From Candidatus Dormiibacterota bacterium (GTDB lineage: Bacteria; Chloroflexota; Dormibacteria; Aeolococcales; Aeolococcaceae), in NCBI GenBank assembly GCA_003162415.1, contig PMOL01000003.1:1-64000 (forward strand): a stretch of 64,000 nt of DNA, read 5' to 3'. This document shows positions 1 through 7,752 of this stretch, one piece after another; position 1 is the first letter of the stretch, and every line of letters begins with the position of its first letter. The notes under the pieces are model-generated. The model was not told the origin of the DNA. It was given only the letters and a program-made list of their open reading frames with translations, and searched no databases. Position numbers and translations under genes: made by a program.

Positions 1-1079
1 TCGAGCGAGTACCCCAGGACAGCGGCGACGGCGGGAGTCACCGCGGCCAGGTAGTACTCCTGGACGACATACAGATTGAAGAACACAAGCACAGGCAAGG
101 CGCCGGCCAGGAGGATGCCGATCCACACCGCCCGCCTTTCACGGAACCACGCAATGCCGCAGAGGATCGCGAATGCCCACAGCGGCATCCCGGTCACGAG
201 CGTGTCGAATGGGTGAATGATGTCGTACCAGGCATGGACGCTCAAGCGCTGAGCGACGGTGCCGAAGTTCCAGATGAACAGCGCCTCGCTGGTGAGCCAA
301 CTGGTGGCAGGGTTCGACCCCTTGATGTCATCGGCGTGGTGCGTCCAGAGCACGCACGCAATCAGTGGAATCAGGAACAGCACTAGGGAGATATTGAGTC
401 GATCGCGAAGCCAGACCCGCAGTGGCGGCCTCGGCCCGCGAGACCAATACAGCAACAGCGGCACCATCCAGAAGACCGCGCTGGTCACCTTGACGACCAT
501 TGCGAGCGTGCCGAGAACGATGGCGAGCGTCGCAAAACGCTTCTGGCGTTTGTCGATCCAGATCATCCCGGCCCAGACGTACGCGACCGAGAAGGCCGTC
601 GCCATGTATTCGATCATCGACGACCGGCTCCACCAGATATTGAATGGTGAGAGCAGAAAGACGACGAGCGCGATCACTGCGGCAGTCCGCGTCGAGAGGT
701 GGCGAACCAGGCCCCACACCGCGAATGCGGTTGCCATGAAACAGATCAGCCCGCTCGCTCGAAGCGCCAGGTCGGCCGCCACACCAAGGTTCATGACGAG
801 AGCTGCCATGGCCTGGAACAGCGGGAACTCGAACGGCACCTGCCATGGGCTGCCCAACACCGGGAGCTGCGGGTTGAGCAGATTGATCCCCTGCTCGTGA
901 TAGATGAGGGCTGGATACGCCGTCTCGGTCTGCCGAAACGACGAGATCGCAGTCAATGGCTGGCTCAGATGTGGCAGACGCATGAGGAGTCCAATAGCCA
1001 GGAGTCCCAACACGATTCCCGCCTCTCGGAGACCGGGGGCGGCCCAGAGGCTCCGACCCCTTCCGATGAATCGCTGCAT
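1..1079 (-). CDS. Polytopic membrane glycosyltransferase-like protein (partial, runs off window start)
   Basis: The frame reads from an ATG at 1079 down to position 1 without a stop, so about 359 residues are visible and the C-terminus is missing. Seen: an N-terminal hydrophobic segment (GIVLGLLAIGLLM), then a periplasmic-loop-like stretch with FRQTETAYPA, followed by many membrane helices separated by short basic loops. Known: the RQT-type motif after the first helix is typical of ArnT/PMT-like lipid-linked sugar transferases of the GT-C fold. Inferred: a cell-envelope glycosyltransferase. No catalytic Asp/Glu pair can be assigned with certainty. A different polytopic enzyme is possible. Confidence 0.7.
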   Translation of the reverse strand, partial: MQRFIGRGRSLWAAPGLREAGIVLGLLAIGLLMRLPHLSQPLTAISSFRQTETAYPALIYHEQGINLLNPQLPVLGSPWQVPFEFPLFQAMAALVMNLGVAADLALRASGLICFMATAFAVWGLVRHLSTRTAAVIALVVFLLSPFNIWWSRSSMIEYMATAFSVAYVWAGMIWIDKRQKRFATLAIVLGTLAMVVKVTSAVFWMVPLLLYWSRGPRPPLRVWLRDRLNISLVLFLIPLIACVLWTHHADDIKGSNPATSWLTSEALFIWNFGTVAQRLSVHAWYDIIHPFDTLVTGMPLWAFAILCGIAWFRERRAVWIGILLAGALPVLVFFNLYVVQEYYLAAVTPAVAAVLGYSL

Positions 1080-1150
1080 GGGGCGGATTGTATGGACTCT
1101 CGTCCGTTCCTTACGGGAACGGAGACAAGGGCCTGCGACCGGCGTCTGAC

Positions 1151-1240
1151 AGCGGGAGGCGGGCTCGAACCCGCAACTTCAACCTTGGGAAGGTGACGGT
1201 CCGTTTTTTGTATTCAGTTGCGCCCGATAAACCCCTCAGG
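1151..1240 (-). repeat. tRNA-Gly(CCC) 3'-half remnant, att-like copy 1
   Basis: On the minus strand this reads an anticodon loop with CCC, a T-arm with GGTTCGAGCC and an acceptor 3' strand CTCCCGC followed by T. The 5' half of a tRNA is absent: upstream of the anticodon the sequence is unrelated AT-rich DNA. The same block, including the following TATTCAG and CTCAGGAT segments, recurs at 4581-4672. This is the expected scar of site-specific integration into the 3' half of a tRNA-Gly gene. Confidence 0.75.
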
Positions 1241-1246
1241 ATGTCC

Positions 1247-1266
1247 GGTGAGAGGACGCTCGGCTG
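1247..1266 (+). repeat. 20-bp block shared with the tRNA-Leu att repeats
   Basis: The sequence ggtgagaggacgctcggctg occurs here and at the distal end of two of the large tRNA-Leu repeats (12445-12464 and 28761-28780), preceded each time by gtcyg. Here it follows a tRNA-Gly scar. It may be an integrase or mobile-element end sequence common to both element types. Confidence 0.6.
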
Positions 1267-1627
1267 GCCTACCTTCCTTAGCTCGGCAGGTTAGCGCCGT
1301 CGGAGCGAAGGCGCGGGGCGCGCACGTTCGGGAGGATAGCCTCTACCCTCCCACCAACTCGTAGACGAGTTCTTGTTGATGATCTTTCCTGTGGTTCTCG
1401 GATGTGGTCGGCATCTCTTCTCAGGTGACACCCACATGAAGCTGGACTTGGTCGATGCGAAGGCGACTAGTTTGGGCGTGATGATTGCCACATTCCGAAG
1501 GAACAGTCCGAGCTAAAGTAAATTTTGACGGTAGGAATGAGTGTGTCGGCGATCATGTGATAGGTCCACTTCCGATCAGGTAATGGGGCCACGCGCCATC
1601 ACTCGATGGGTGCAGCCGACTGTAGCG
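1267..1627. other. Intergenic stretch without a convincing gene
   Basis: Only short overlapping frames on both strands, with no recognisable protein, ribosome binding site or RNA. It lies between the first tRNA-Gly scar and the end of the lipoprotein gene. Confidence 0.5.
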
Positions 1628-2722
1628 TCAGCTCGACGGCGCGGAGCCCTGCACGCAGTTGAAGCTCCCGGTGATGTGGACCTGGGTGGGTCCGGACGTC
1701 GGACCGGCGCTCGACCTCATCCTCGGCTTGGCGACGAGGTCGACCGTGCCGGAAAGAAGGCCGGAATTGAGCGTCACCGTCGCAGGGTCCCTCCCCGCAA
1801 TGTCACTCAACCAGTCGCGGCTGTCGGGGTTCCCGGTTCCCGCCAAGATCTCGACATTGATAAGCGTGCCGTTCTCGACATTGTTCGTGTAACTCCCCGC
1901 CGCCAGAGTCCGCGCAGCGAGGCCGACCGAGAGGTTCCAACGGGTCCCCTGCACGTCCCCTTCGATGCTGATGCCGAAGCCGTTCCCAAAGGCCCCTGGT
2001 TCTGAGAACGGAACGCACACGGCGGGCAACCCGCCACTGGCGGGGTCGGGTGTCGCCGCCGTCATCGGGCCGCTGATATCGCCGGCAAAGGCGAGCCCCT
2101 CGGGGGTCGAGCCGCCCGGAGCCGGCAGTGTGCTGCAACTCCAGGATCCGCTCATGTGCTCGAGGGGGACGCTCGCGCCGCCGGGGCCCACGCCCTCCAT
2201 CGACACGTCGACCGTGCCTTGCTGCCCGCCCGTGGCGATCGTGATGGTGCCGCTGTCCGCGGTCAACCGGCTCCCTTGGGCGGGTGCGGGGGTGGCCGCC
2301 GAACCGAACGACGGCGCGCCGGATTTGTACCCCGGGGTCGTGATCGAGGCGGCCACGGTCACGCCATTGCTGTCGATCGCGGCGGCCCCAACTCCGGCGA
2401 TGTACATCGCATGGAGGACGAGGTTGTAGGTGGTGCCTGCGAGGACGACGCCGAAGTGCACCTCGAGGTAGTGACCGGGGATTGATTGGGTTCCGCTGCA
2501 CACCGCGCCGTGATTGGTGATTCCTGCCGTCACAGAGCCACTGACGGGACCCGAGAAGCTGAGCTGCTCGCGCCAGGAAGTTGCGGCGGTGGGAGACGCA
2601 GATCCGGCCGGTCGACTTGTTCCGTTTGGCGAACCCGACGTTGCGCTAGACGCCGAGCCGGCCCCGCAGCTCGCCAGGCACAGAGCAATCGGCACACGTC
2701 GCAGCAGTCTTCCGGCGCGCAT
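1628..2722 (-). CDS. Secreted lipoprotein with internally repeated beta-rich domain
   Basis: The 364-residue protein starts with a basic n-region and hydrophobic h-region ending in LASC, a lipobox, so it is probably a membrane-anchored lipoprotein on the outer face. A Ser/Thr/Pro-rich linker (about residues 20-48) follows. The rest contains two similar halves, each rich in Gly/Ser/Thr and ending with a GSW/F-x-C motif (GSWSCS near residue 195 and GSFNC near the C-terminus), suggesting two copies of a disulfide-containing beta domain. The protein at 14321-14938 ends in a similar GPWSCP motif. No enzymatic motif is visible. The function is unknown. Confidence 0.75.
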   Translation of the reverse strand: MRAGRLLRRVPIALCLASCGAGSASSATSGSPNGTSRPAGSASPTAATSWREQLSFSGPVSGSVTAGITNHGAVCSGTQSIPGHYLEVHFGVVLAGTTYNLVLHAMYIAGVGAAAIDSNGVTVAASITTPGYKSGAPSFGSAATPAPAQGSRLTADSGTITIATGGQQGTVDVSMEGVGPGGASVPLEHMSGSWSCSTLPAPGGSTPEGLAFAGDISGPMTAATPDPASGGLPAVCVPFSEPGAFGNGFGISIEGDVQGTRWNLSVGLAARTLAAGSYTNNVENGTLINVEILAGTGNPDSRDWLSDIAGRDPATVTLNSGLLSGTVDLVAKPRMRSSAGPTSGPTQVHITGSFNCVQGSAPSS

Positions 2723-3344
2723 CGCCGCGCGACTGTAGCAGCCGAACGGAGGGTTTCATGGGAGGTTGACGACCGCCGCCTCATCGCGAGACGGGCTCTC
2801 CTCTGCAGGATCGCCTCAGGAAGAGCAGGTGGTACTGCACCACCTGCGTAGGTCCGTACAGACAACCCCGTGCTCGGAACCGCTGGGATCGGTTTGTTTG
2901 ACCAGACCAACGCCAGCGCTTGGAGGAGTGTGTCGTCGAAGCGTGTCCGTGCAGTGGATGTGGCGAGTTCCATGCGGATGTGCTCAAGACATCTATCCAC
3001 GGGCGTTTTCGAGCGCGGGCACTTAGCCTTCGCCAGTCACCATCGGCCAATCAAATTGGCGTGGACATTAGCCATCTCAACCGCGATCGCTCTGGTCCTG
3101 CAGACCAACAGTCCGCCGTGCTCGCCCACGCCCTCCCGAGCGCCGCGTGAGTTACCTCGCGGACGTCGTGGTCACTCCACCGGACGTTTCCGTCAAACCG
3201 GGGCAGGCCCAGGCGGCACCACCGTCCTGTCGCTCCCATCCTCATTTGATATCAGAGCGCGACCCCGTTGAGGTGGGAGTGTGGAGCGAAGGAGTCCCCA
3301 CTCCGCACGCGACGGTCGTGCGGGTTTCGGCCACAGGCCAAGGC
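2723..3344. other. Gene-free stretch holding one copy of a 115-bp direct repeat
   Basis: No frame here looks like a real protein on either strand. The stretch carries copy 1 (2990-3104) of an imperfect repeat whose second copy lies directly beyond the tRNA-Gly scar at 4668-4785, so it is probably debris from integration events. Confidence 0.5.
2990..3104 (+). repeat. 115-bp imperfect direct repeat, copy 1
   Basis: It begins atctatccac, continues through a segment with catcggccaatcaaat and ends with a tcctgca motif. It matches 4668-4785 in the same orientation with scattered substitutions and small indels. Confidence 0.7.
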
Positions 3345-3872
3345 TTACGCAGCGCCAAGTGTCTCAACGCCGGCGGCGGATGCGCGAGCTCGAGCCCGGC
3401 CAATGTAGGAGAACATCCACATCAGGACGCCGAATAGTCCCGTATAAAAGATCACGGGCGACAGCCACACCATGCTGGCAACAGGGAGTACGAAGGTGAG
3501 GACCACCCGAACGCCGGCGTCGAGGAACAGCACTCCCGCCAACACCGCTGTGATCGTGTATTGAACCCGCCGGAACTGTGGGTACACCCAATAGCTATTC
3601 CAGGTCCGCACTCGGGCCGGAGCGCCAGCGGTGGCGAACTGCCGCCCGAAGAAGAACGCCAAGGGTCTTGGCAGCGCCAGCGAGACGGCACAGGCGATGC
3701 CGAAGACACCGGTCAGGACAGACTCTTTGACGAGATGAAATCGGGAAGGGCTGGAGACAAGACTCCCGAGCAGGCCCAGCGTCGAGGGTGGTGGCGTAGT
3801 TGGAGCGCGCCGCGATGCGCTTGATCGCCTGATGGATCGGCGGCGCAACGTCGCGCTCGACCTCGGGGGCAA
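3345..3872 (-). pseudogene. VC0807-family-like inner-membrane protein, N-terminally degraded
   Basis: From about residue 45 the frame reads like a VC0807-family membrane protein: FHLVKESVLTGVFG, then hydrophobic helices, RTWNSYWVYPQFRR and a C-terminal pair of helices. The first 40 or so residues are Arg/Ser/Pro-rich and look like an out-of-frame reading, and the family's expected first helices are missing. A frameshift or rearrangement near 3760-3800 probably destroyed the 5' part. The family's role is unknown. Confidence 0.55.
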
Positions 3873-3960
3873 GGCGCATCACGATGGATTCTGCCGCAGA
3901 TGCGCGGTCTGGCTTCATGCGCTTCGTGCCGGATCAATTTCCTAGCTTCAGGAGGGCGAG

Positions 3961-4542
3961 CTATAGCCCCCTACTTTCCTGGCCAGGGTCTCCTACGAGC
4001 TCGCGCCATGCCTCCCCTCGCACGATGTACCCCACGTTCGCTGAACTGACTCCGAACACTGATGCCATGGCTCGGTACGTGACTCCGGAGCGCGCCAAGC
4101 GCCGGATAGACGACACGTCATCGACTGTAAGCTTCGCGTTGGGATGGCGCTCGCCGCGGATTGAGCGCCGATTGAGCACCTGCTGCTCCCAGGTCGTCCA
4201 ACGGCAGTTGCCCGGTTCGTAATGGCTTTCGTTGTTGATCCGATCCAGGGTGAGGTCGTCAGGACATAGGCCCATGTCGGCGAGAAAGTCCTCGAAGCGA
4301 TGCCAGCGACGGCAAACGGTGATGCCGCGCCCGCCATAGCGCACCCAATCGGCGCTCAAGGGATTCCTGCAACGGCTCAGCATGCCCTTCCAGGCGTGGT
4401 ACGTGCGAGTGCCGCGGCCAGCTGCTTGTCCGTGACCGCGCGACACACACGAATCGAAGCGGGTGGTCGCGCCCTCATTGCGGACAATCGCGGACCAGGC
4501 GGCCACGGTGTCCGGACTGTCGAAGCGGCGGATCGATGGCAA
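3961..4542 (-). CDS. Phage-type HNH-like DNA-binding protein
   Basis: Of 193 residues, about 48-125 form a module familiar from phage and island proteins: TYHAWKGMLSRCRNP, YGGRGITVCRRW, then FEDFLADMG, LDRINN and PGNCRWTT. This resembles HNH-like homing-type proteins, although a complete HNH triad is not certain. The C-terminal part (about 140-190) has helix-turn-helix character (VTYRAMASVFGVSSANVGYI). The first in-frame start is TTG at 4542; a later start is possible. It ends close to the second tRNA-Gly scar side of the element, consistent with mobile-element cargo. Confidence 0.6.
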   Translation of the reverse strand: MPSIRRFDSPDTVAAWSAIVRNEGATTRFDSCVSRGHGQAAGRGTRTYHAWKGMLSRCRNPLSADWVRYGGRGITVCRRWHRFEDFLADMGLCPDDLTLDRINNESHYEPGNCRWTTWEQQVLNRRSIRGERHPNAKLTVDDVSSIRRLARSGVTYRAMASVFGVSSANVGYIVRGEAWRELVGDPGQESRGL

Positions 4543-4580
4543 TCAATGCTTGCACGGCGCTGATTGAAACTGGCTAGGTC

Positions 4581-4672
4581 AGCGGGAGACGGGGCTCGAA
4601 CCCGCAACTTCAACCTTGGGAAGGTGGGGGTCCGTATTTGTATTCAGGCGCACCTCCTAAACCTCTCAGGAT
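4581..4672 (-). repeat. tRNA-Gly(CCC) 3'-half remnant, att-like copy 2
   Basis: Direct repeat of 1151-1240 with a few substitutions, again containing the anticodon loop, T-arm and acceptor 3' strand of a tRNA-Gly on the minus strand and lacking the 5' half. The two copies bracket about 3.4 kb of mostly decayed genes and would be attL/attR-like boundaries of an old insertion. Confidence 0.75.
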
Positions 4673-4785
4673 ATCTATCCACCCCCATTTTCGAGAGAGA
4701 CCACGCGGGCTTCGCCAATCACCGTCGGCCAATCAAATGGAGTGGACGGTAGCCATCTGAACCTCGATCGCTCAGCTCCTGCACG
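4668..4785 (+). repeat. 115-bp imperfect direct repeat, copy 2
   Basis: Matches 2990-3104 in the same orientation. It directly abuts the tRNA-Gly scar on one side and the 3' end of the TIR gene on the other. Confidence 0.7.
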
Positions 4786-4796
4786 CCGACGTTACG

Positions 4797-5534
4797 CTAG
4801 GTGTGGTGCACCCACTCGTCATTGATATCGATCGCGCCGTCGCCAGGACTGCCGACTCCGAAGCCCACGCTGGCTGGCGGGCTCACATCGACGAAGAGGG
4901 CAGGCGCGTAGCCCTCGTCTCCTTTGGCGAACGAGAAAGCCAGTCCGTTTGCAGGTACAGCTCCGGCCCACTCCCGTGTCCAAAGACCCCACCGTAGATG
5001 GACGTGATGCTCGCGTCCCGCAGCCTCTGGTGCCGGTAAGATGCGCATCCATACCTCGCCCGAGTGAGCACTGGGAAACACGTGCGTCCACTTTGGGCGC
5101 AGAAGTCTCATAGCCTTCGAGAGAGCGTCGGCCACCGCTGGGATACCCGCCGACGATGAGATCGCCATGCGGCCTGCCAACATTGGTGAGAATGATCGAA
5201 CCTGTTCAAGCGTCACGTCGTGCCACACCGGTAAGAGGATGCTCCCCTGAGCCTCAAGCGCGAACAACCCATCGAGTTCCCACTGTTGCCATGGACGGCC
5301 AACAAAGTGGGGGCTGAGAACGACGATCCCATAAGCCGAAGACAGAAGTCCTGCGTCAATCTTCGCGCGCAGACTGTCGCCCACCTTCAACGACCACGGC
5401 GCGTACCAAACTCGAACGCTGATACGCCCGAGTTCCTCTGCGAGAGCCTCCACGAACGACGCTTGATCTTCAAACGCGTGAACGATGAACGCATCCCAAT
5501 ACTCGTGGCCTGCACCGACACTGGGACTAGTCAT
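4797..5534 (-). CDS. TIR-domain protein, last gene of an MNT-HEPN-TIR operon
   Basis: Residues about 12-145 of 245 form a TIR domain: WDAFIVHAFED (first strand and A loop), VWYAPWSLKVGDSL (BB-loop region), a long helix, GIVVLSPHFV, then PWQQWELDGLF. Glu86 in that last motif is at the position of the NADase catalytic glutamate known in bacterial TIR effectors. Residues 150-245 form a beta-rich domain without an obvious family, perhaps a ligand sensor. The start lies 3 nt after the HEPN stop, so the genes are co-transcribed. Inferred: NAD-depleting or cyclic-nucleotide-producing effector of an anti-phage system. There is no membrane segment. Confidence 0.85.
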   Translation of the reverse strand: MTSPSVGAGHEYWDAFIVHAFEDQASFVEALAEELGRISVRVWYAPWSLKVGDSLRAKIDAGLLSSAYGIVVLSPHFVGRPWQQWELDGLFALEAQGSILLPVWHDVTLEQVRSFSPMLAGRMAISSSAGIPAVADALSKAMRLLRPKWTHVFPSAHSGEVWMRILPAPEAAGREHHVHLRWGLWTREWAGAVPANGLAFSFAKGDEGYAPALFVDVSPPASVGFGVGSPGDGAIDINDEWVHHT

Positions 5535-5537
5535 AGT

Positions 5538-6035
5538 CTACCCGCGACTCGCCGACACTTCCCCGACAGCCTCCCTCAAGCTTTCAACAAGGAGCACGGC
5601 ATCCTCGAAAGCGTCGCGAGCCTCATCCAAGGTCGGATAGACGTGATCGTATTGGGCCTTGTTGCGCAAAGGTCGGACAGTGCTGTTAATGCGATCGAGT
5701 GGGCCGTCGAGTTCTGTCGCAATTTTCGAGCACGCGGCACGCGCGAAAGAGAACACACCGCTGTGCCCGAGTTCAGAGTTGGCCCCCGACGTGTATCCGA
5801 GAGCAAATACCAGCGCTTGGCACGCGGCGAGTATTGCCTCGTAAGAGTATTTCAGTAGTTCTTCACCGTCGCGCATGTCCGCGCGCTGCGACTCCTCTCG
5901 CGCTCGCAGCAATTTCCGTTCAGCCGCGTCGATCGCCCTACCAGACCTCGCTGGAGCGGATATGTCGACCTGAAATCGAAACGCGTTCGCGGCCGTCGCC
6001 AGGAACTTTCGCAGCTGCGGATCAACCCCGCTCAT
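5538..6035 (-). CDS. HEPN-domain protein
   Basis: A 165-residue all-helical protein. I chose the ATG at 6035 because it overlaps the MNT stop in an ATGA and because the upstream in-frame extension is low-complexity Arg-rich sequence. Helices with DGEELLKYSYEAILAACQAL are followed by RPLRNKAQYDH, where Arg124 and His131 fit the R-x4-6-H ribonuclease motif of HEPN proteins. Known: HEPN proteins paired with MNT proteins act as toxin-antitoxin modules in which the MNT AMPylates the HEPN or its RNase site. Inferred: toxin or RNase of a three-gene system. Confidence 0.8.
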   Translation of the reverse strand: MSGVDPQLRKFLATAANAFRFQVDISAPARSGRAIDAAERKLLRAREESQRADMRDGEELLKYSYEAILAACQALVFALGYTSGANSELGHSGVFSFARAACSKIATELDGPLDRINSTVRPLRNKAQYDHVYPTLDEARDAFEDAVLLVESLREAVGEVSASRG

Positions 6036-6634
6036 GCGGCCAGGGGCGCCGGAGCCGCCGCCTTTGCTAACTCGGCGAGCTGCGGTCCCGCTACGACAAC
6101 GCTGGGCTTCGCAACGACGGTTTCGAGAAACGCTGAGCCTCCGCGCCAACGTTGGACAAACTCGTCCCACGAGTAGTCGACAACATTTATCGATCGACCC
6201 AAACGCATCTCCAGTTGCCAGAAGTCACGGTGGAAAGCCGGGCGATCAAGGTCGCCCACCAGGAGGACGTCGATATCGCTGTCGGGAAGGTCACTTCGCG
6301 CCGCGAACGAGCCGAAGATGTACGCACCGCTGTGGCCTCTGAGCCCACTGACGCGATCGCGGAGTTTGGCGCATACCGCAAGCTCCCGTGCGGCGTAGTA
6401 GTCAGGTGCTGTCGTACTCGCGACGTATCGCAGAGCGCGACCTTTGCCCTGGCGCACGACCAGACCGGTTGCCACAGCTCGCTCCAAAGCGCGCTGACCG
6501 GCGAGCTTATGGTGCGACCAGTACGTGATCAGGTCTGCCTGACGAAGAGGACGTGTTGGCGCCGCAAGGAGCGAGGCGAGCACATTTGGCAGCGTCTCCG
6601 ACCCCAGCAGCGCGGATGTCGATGACCGGGTCAT
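6032..6634 (-). CDS. MNT-family nucleotidyltransferase with N-terminal winged helix
   Basis: Of 200 residues, 15-75 form a winged-helix DNA-binding domain (helical region then GLVVRQGKGRALRYV, a typical wing). Residues about 100-170 form a minimal nucleotidyltransferase: IFGSFAARSD with Gly108-Ser109, then DSDIDVLLVG with the metal-binding Asp120 and Asp122. Known: MNT proteins with partner HEPN proteins are antitoxins that transfer AMP. The gene is first in an operon with HEPN and TIR, and its wHTH probably binds the palindrome 17 bp upstream. Confidence 0.85.
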   Translation of the reverse strand: MTRSSTSALLGSETLPNVLASLLAAPTRPLRQADLITYWSHHKLAGQRALERAVATGLVVRQGKGRALRYVASTTAPDYYAARELAVCAKLRDRVSGLRGHSGAYIFGSFAARSDLPDSDIDVLLVGDLDRPAFHRDFWQLEMRLGRSINVVDYSWDEFVQRWRGGSAFLETVVAKPSVVVAGPQLAELAKAAAPAPLAA

Positions 6635-6650
6635 GCCGCCATCGTATAAC

Positions 6651-6667
6651 GACTACTATTAGTAGTC
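6651..6667. promoter_or_regulatory. Perfect palindrome, probable operator of the MNT-HEPN-TIR operon
   Basis: GACTACTATTAGTAGTC is a perfect 8-bp inverted repeat around one base, in a locally AT-rich stretch 17 bp upstream of the MNT start codon. Its position over the core promoter and the winged helix in MNT suggest autorepression. The DNA from 6668 to 6930 between this site and the divergent DUF5131 gene holds no other gene that I can support. Confidence 0.7.
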
Positions 6668-6930
6668 AATAGAGGACTGGAGTCCTCGACCTAGAGGTTC
6701 CGTGAGCCGTGATTCCGATCTGAGCGCAGACCTCCCCGGAATTAGTGAATTCAGGCCGTCGGGTAGTTGACCGCATGCGGTTTCGGAGAGCCGCCGCCTC
6801 GCCCACTTCCGAGCCGGCAGAAACTCCCGCACGACTTGGGTCAGTAGCGCCCGCCGAGCTAATTTCTGCAACCAAACTCGCATTTGTGCCGCATCATCCC
6901 GTCCTATGCGAGTAGGCTCTACCCGAACAG

Positions 6931-7752
6931 ATGTTCGATCACAAGATGAACACGTCGCGCATTGAATGGACCACGGCAACGTGGAACCCAGTCACCGGTT
7001 GCACCAAAGTAAGTCCTGGCTGCGATCACTGCTATGCCGAGACCTTCGCTGAGCGTTTTCGAGGGGTCCCAGGCCACGTCTACGAACGAGGTTTCGACTT
7101 TCAACTTCGCCCCGAGCGGCTCGAACAGCCACTGAGCTGGGTGAAACCTTCATTGATCTTTGTGAACTCAATGAGCGATCTATTCCACACCGACGTCCCC
7201 GAGGCGTACGTTGCCCAGGTAGCTGACGTGATGCGCCAAGCCTCATGGCACACGTTCCAGATCCTTACCAAGCGTGGCGAGCGGCTCGAACGCCTTTCCC
7301 GACGCATCGCATGGTCATCGAACGTTTGGCTTGGCGTCTCTGTAGAGAGCCCGCTCTACTACAGCCGGATCCGGCATCTCGAGCGTGTCGACGCCGCCGT
7401 TCGATTTCTCTCCTGCGAACCGTTACTCGCGCCGCTCCCTGAAGTGCCCCTCTCTGGCATCGGATGGGTCATCGCCGGCGGGGAGAGTGGCCCGGGAGCG
7501 CGTGCCATGGATCCGGCCTGGGTACGTGACATCCGTGACCAGTGCGAGCGAATGGAGGTTCCGTTCTTTTTCAAGCAATGGGGCGCTTGGGGCTTGGTGG
7601 AGAGTGAGTCCGGTGGAACTCCGGAGCTTCGACGCCTAGGCAAGAAGGTTGCTGGCCGAATGCTCGACGGGCGAACGTGGGACGGCATGCCAGTCCTAGC
7701 CCATGTCAGTGAAGAGGTCCAACTGCGGAGGGGAAGGCCCAAGCACCGCTGA
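6931..7752 (+). CDS. DUF5131 (phage Gp37/Gp68-like, three-Cys motif) protein
   Basis: The 273-residue protein has the family signature near the N-terminus: IEWTTATWNPVTGC, then SPGCDHCYAE, giving a C-x6-C-x2-C cluster that resembles a radical-SAM iron-sulfur site. FVNSMSDLFH, ILTKR, GVSVES, FLSCEPLL and VIAGGESGPGARAM follow in the usual order, ending with FFFKQWG. Known: this family occurs in phages and next to TcmP proteins. A second start at 6946 (MNTSRIEW) is equally possible; neither has a strong ribosome site. The 3' end overlaps the convergent TcmP gene by 57 bp. Confidence 0.85.
   Translation: MFDHKMNTSRIEWTTATWNPVTGCTKVSPGCDHCYAETFAERFRGVPGHVYERGFDFQLRPERLEQPLSWVKPSLIFVNSMSDLFHTDVPEAYVAQVADVMRQASWHTFQILTKRGERLERLSRRIAWSSNVWLGVSVESPLYYSRIRHLERVDAAVRFLSCEPLLAPLPEVPLSGIGWVIAGGESGPGARAMDPAWVRDIRDQCERMEVPFFFKQWGAWGLVESESGGTPELRRLGKKVAGRMLDGRTWDGMPVLAHVSEEVQLRRGRPKHR

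Noticed and set aside
1541..2485. Plus-strand frames opposite the first lipoprotein gene.
   Set aside because: They are antisense to a protein with a signal peptide, lipobox and repeated domain and have no own features.
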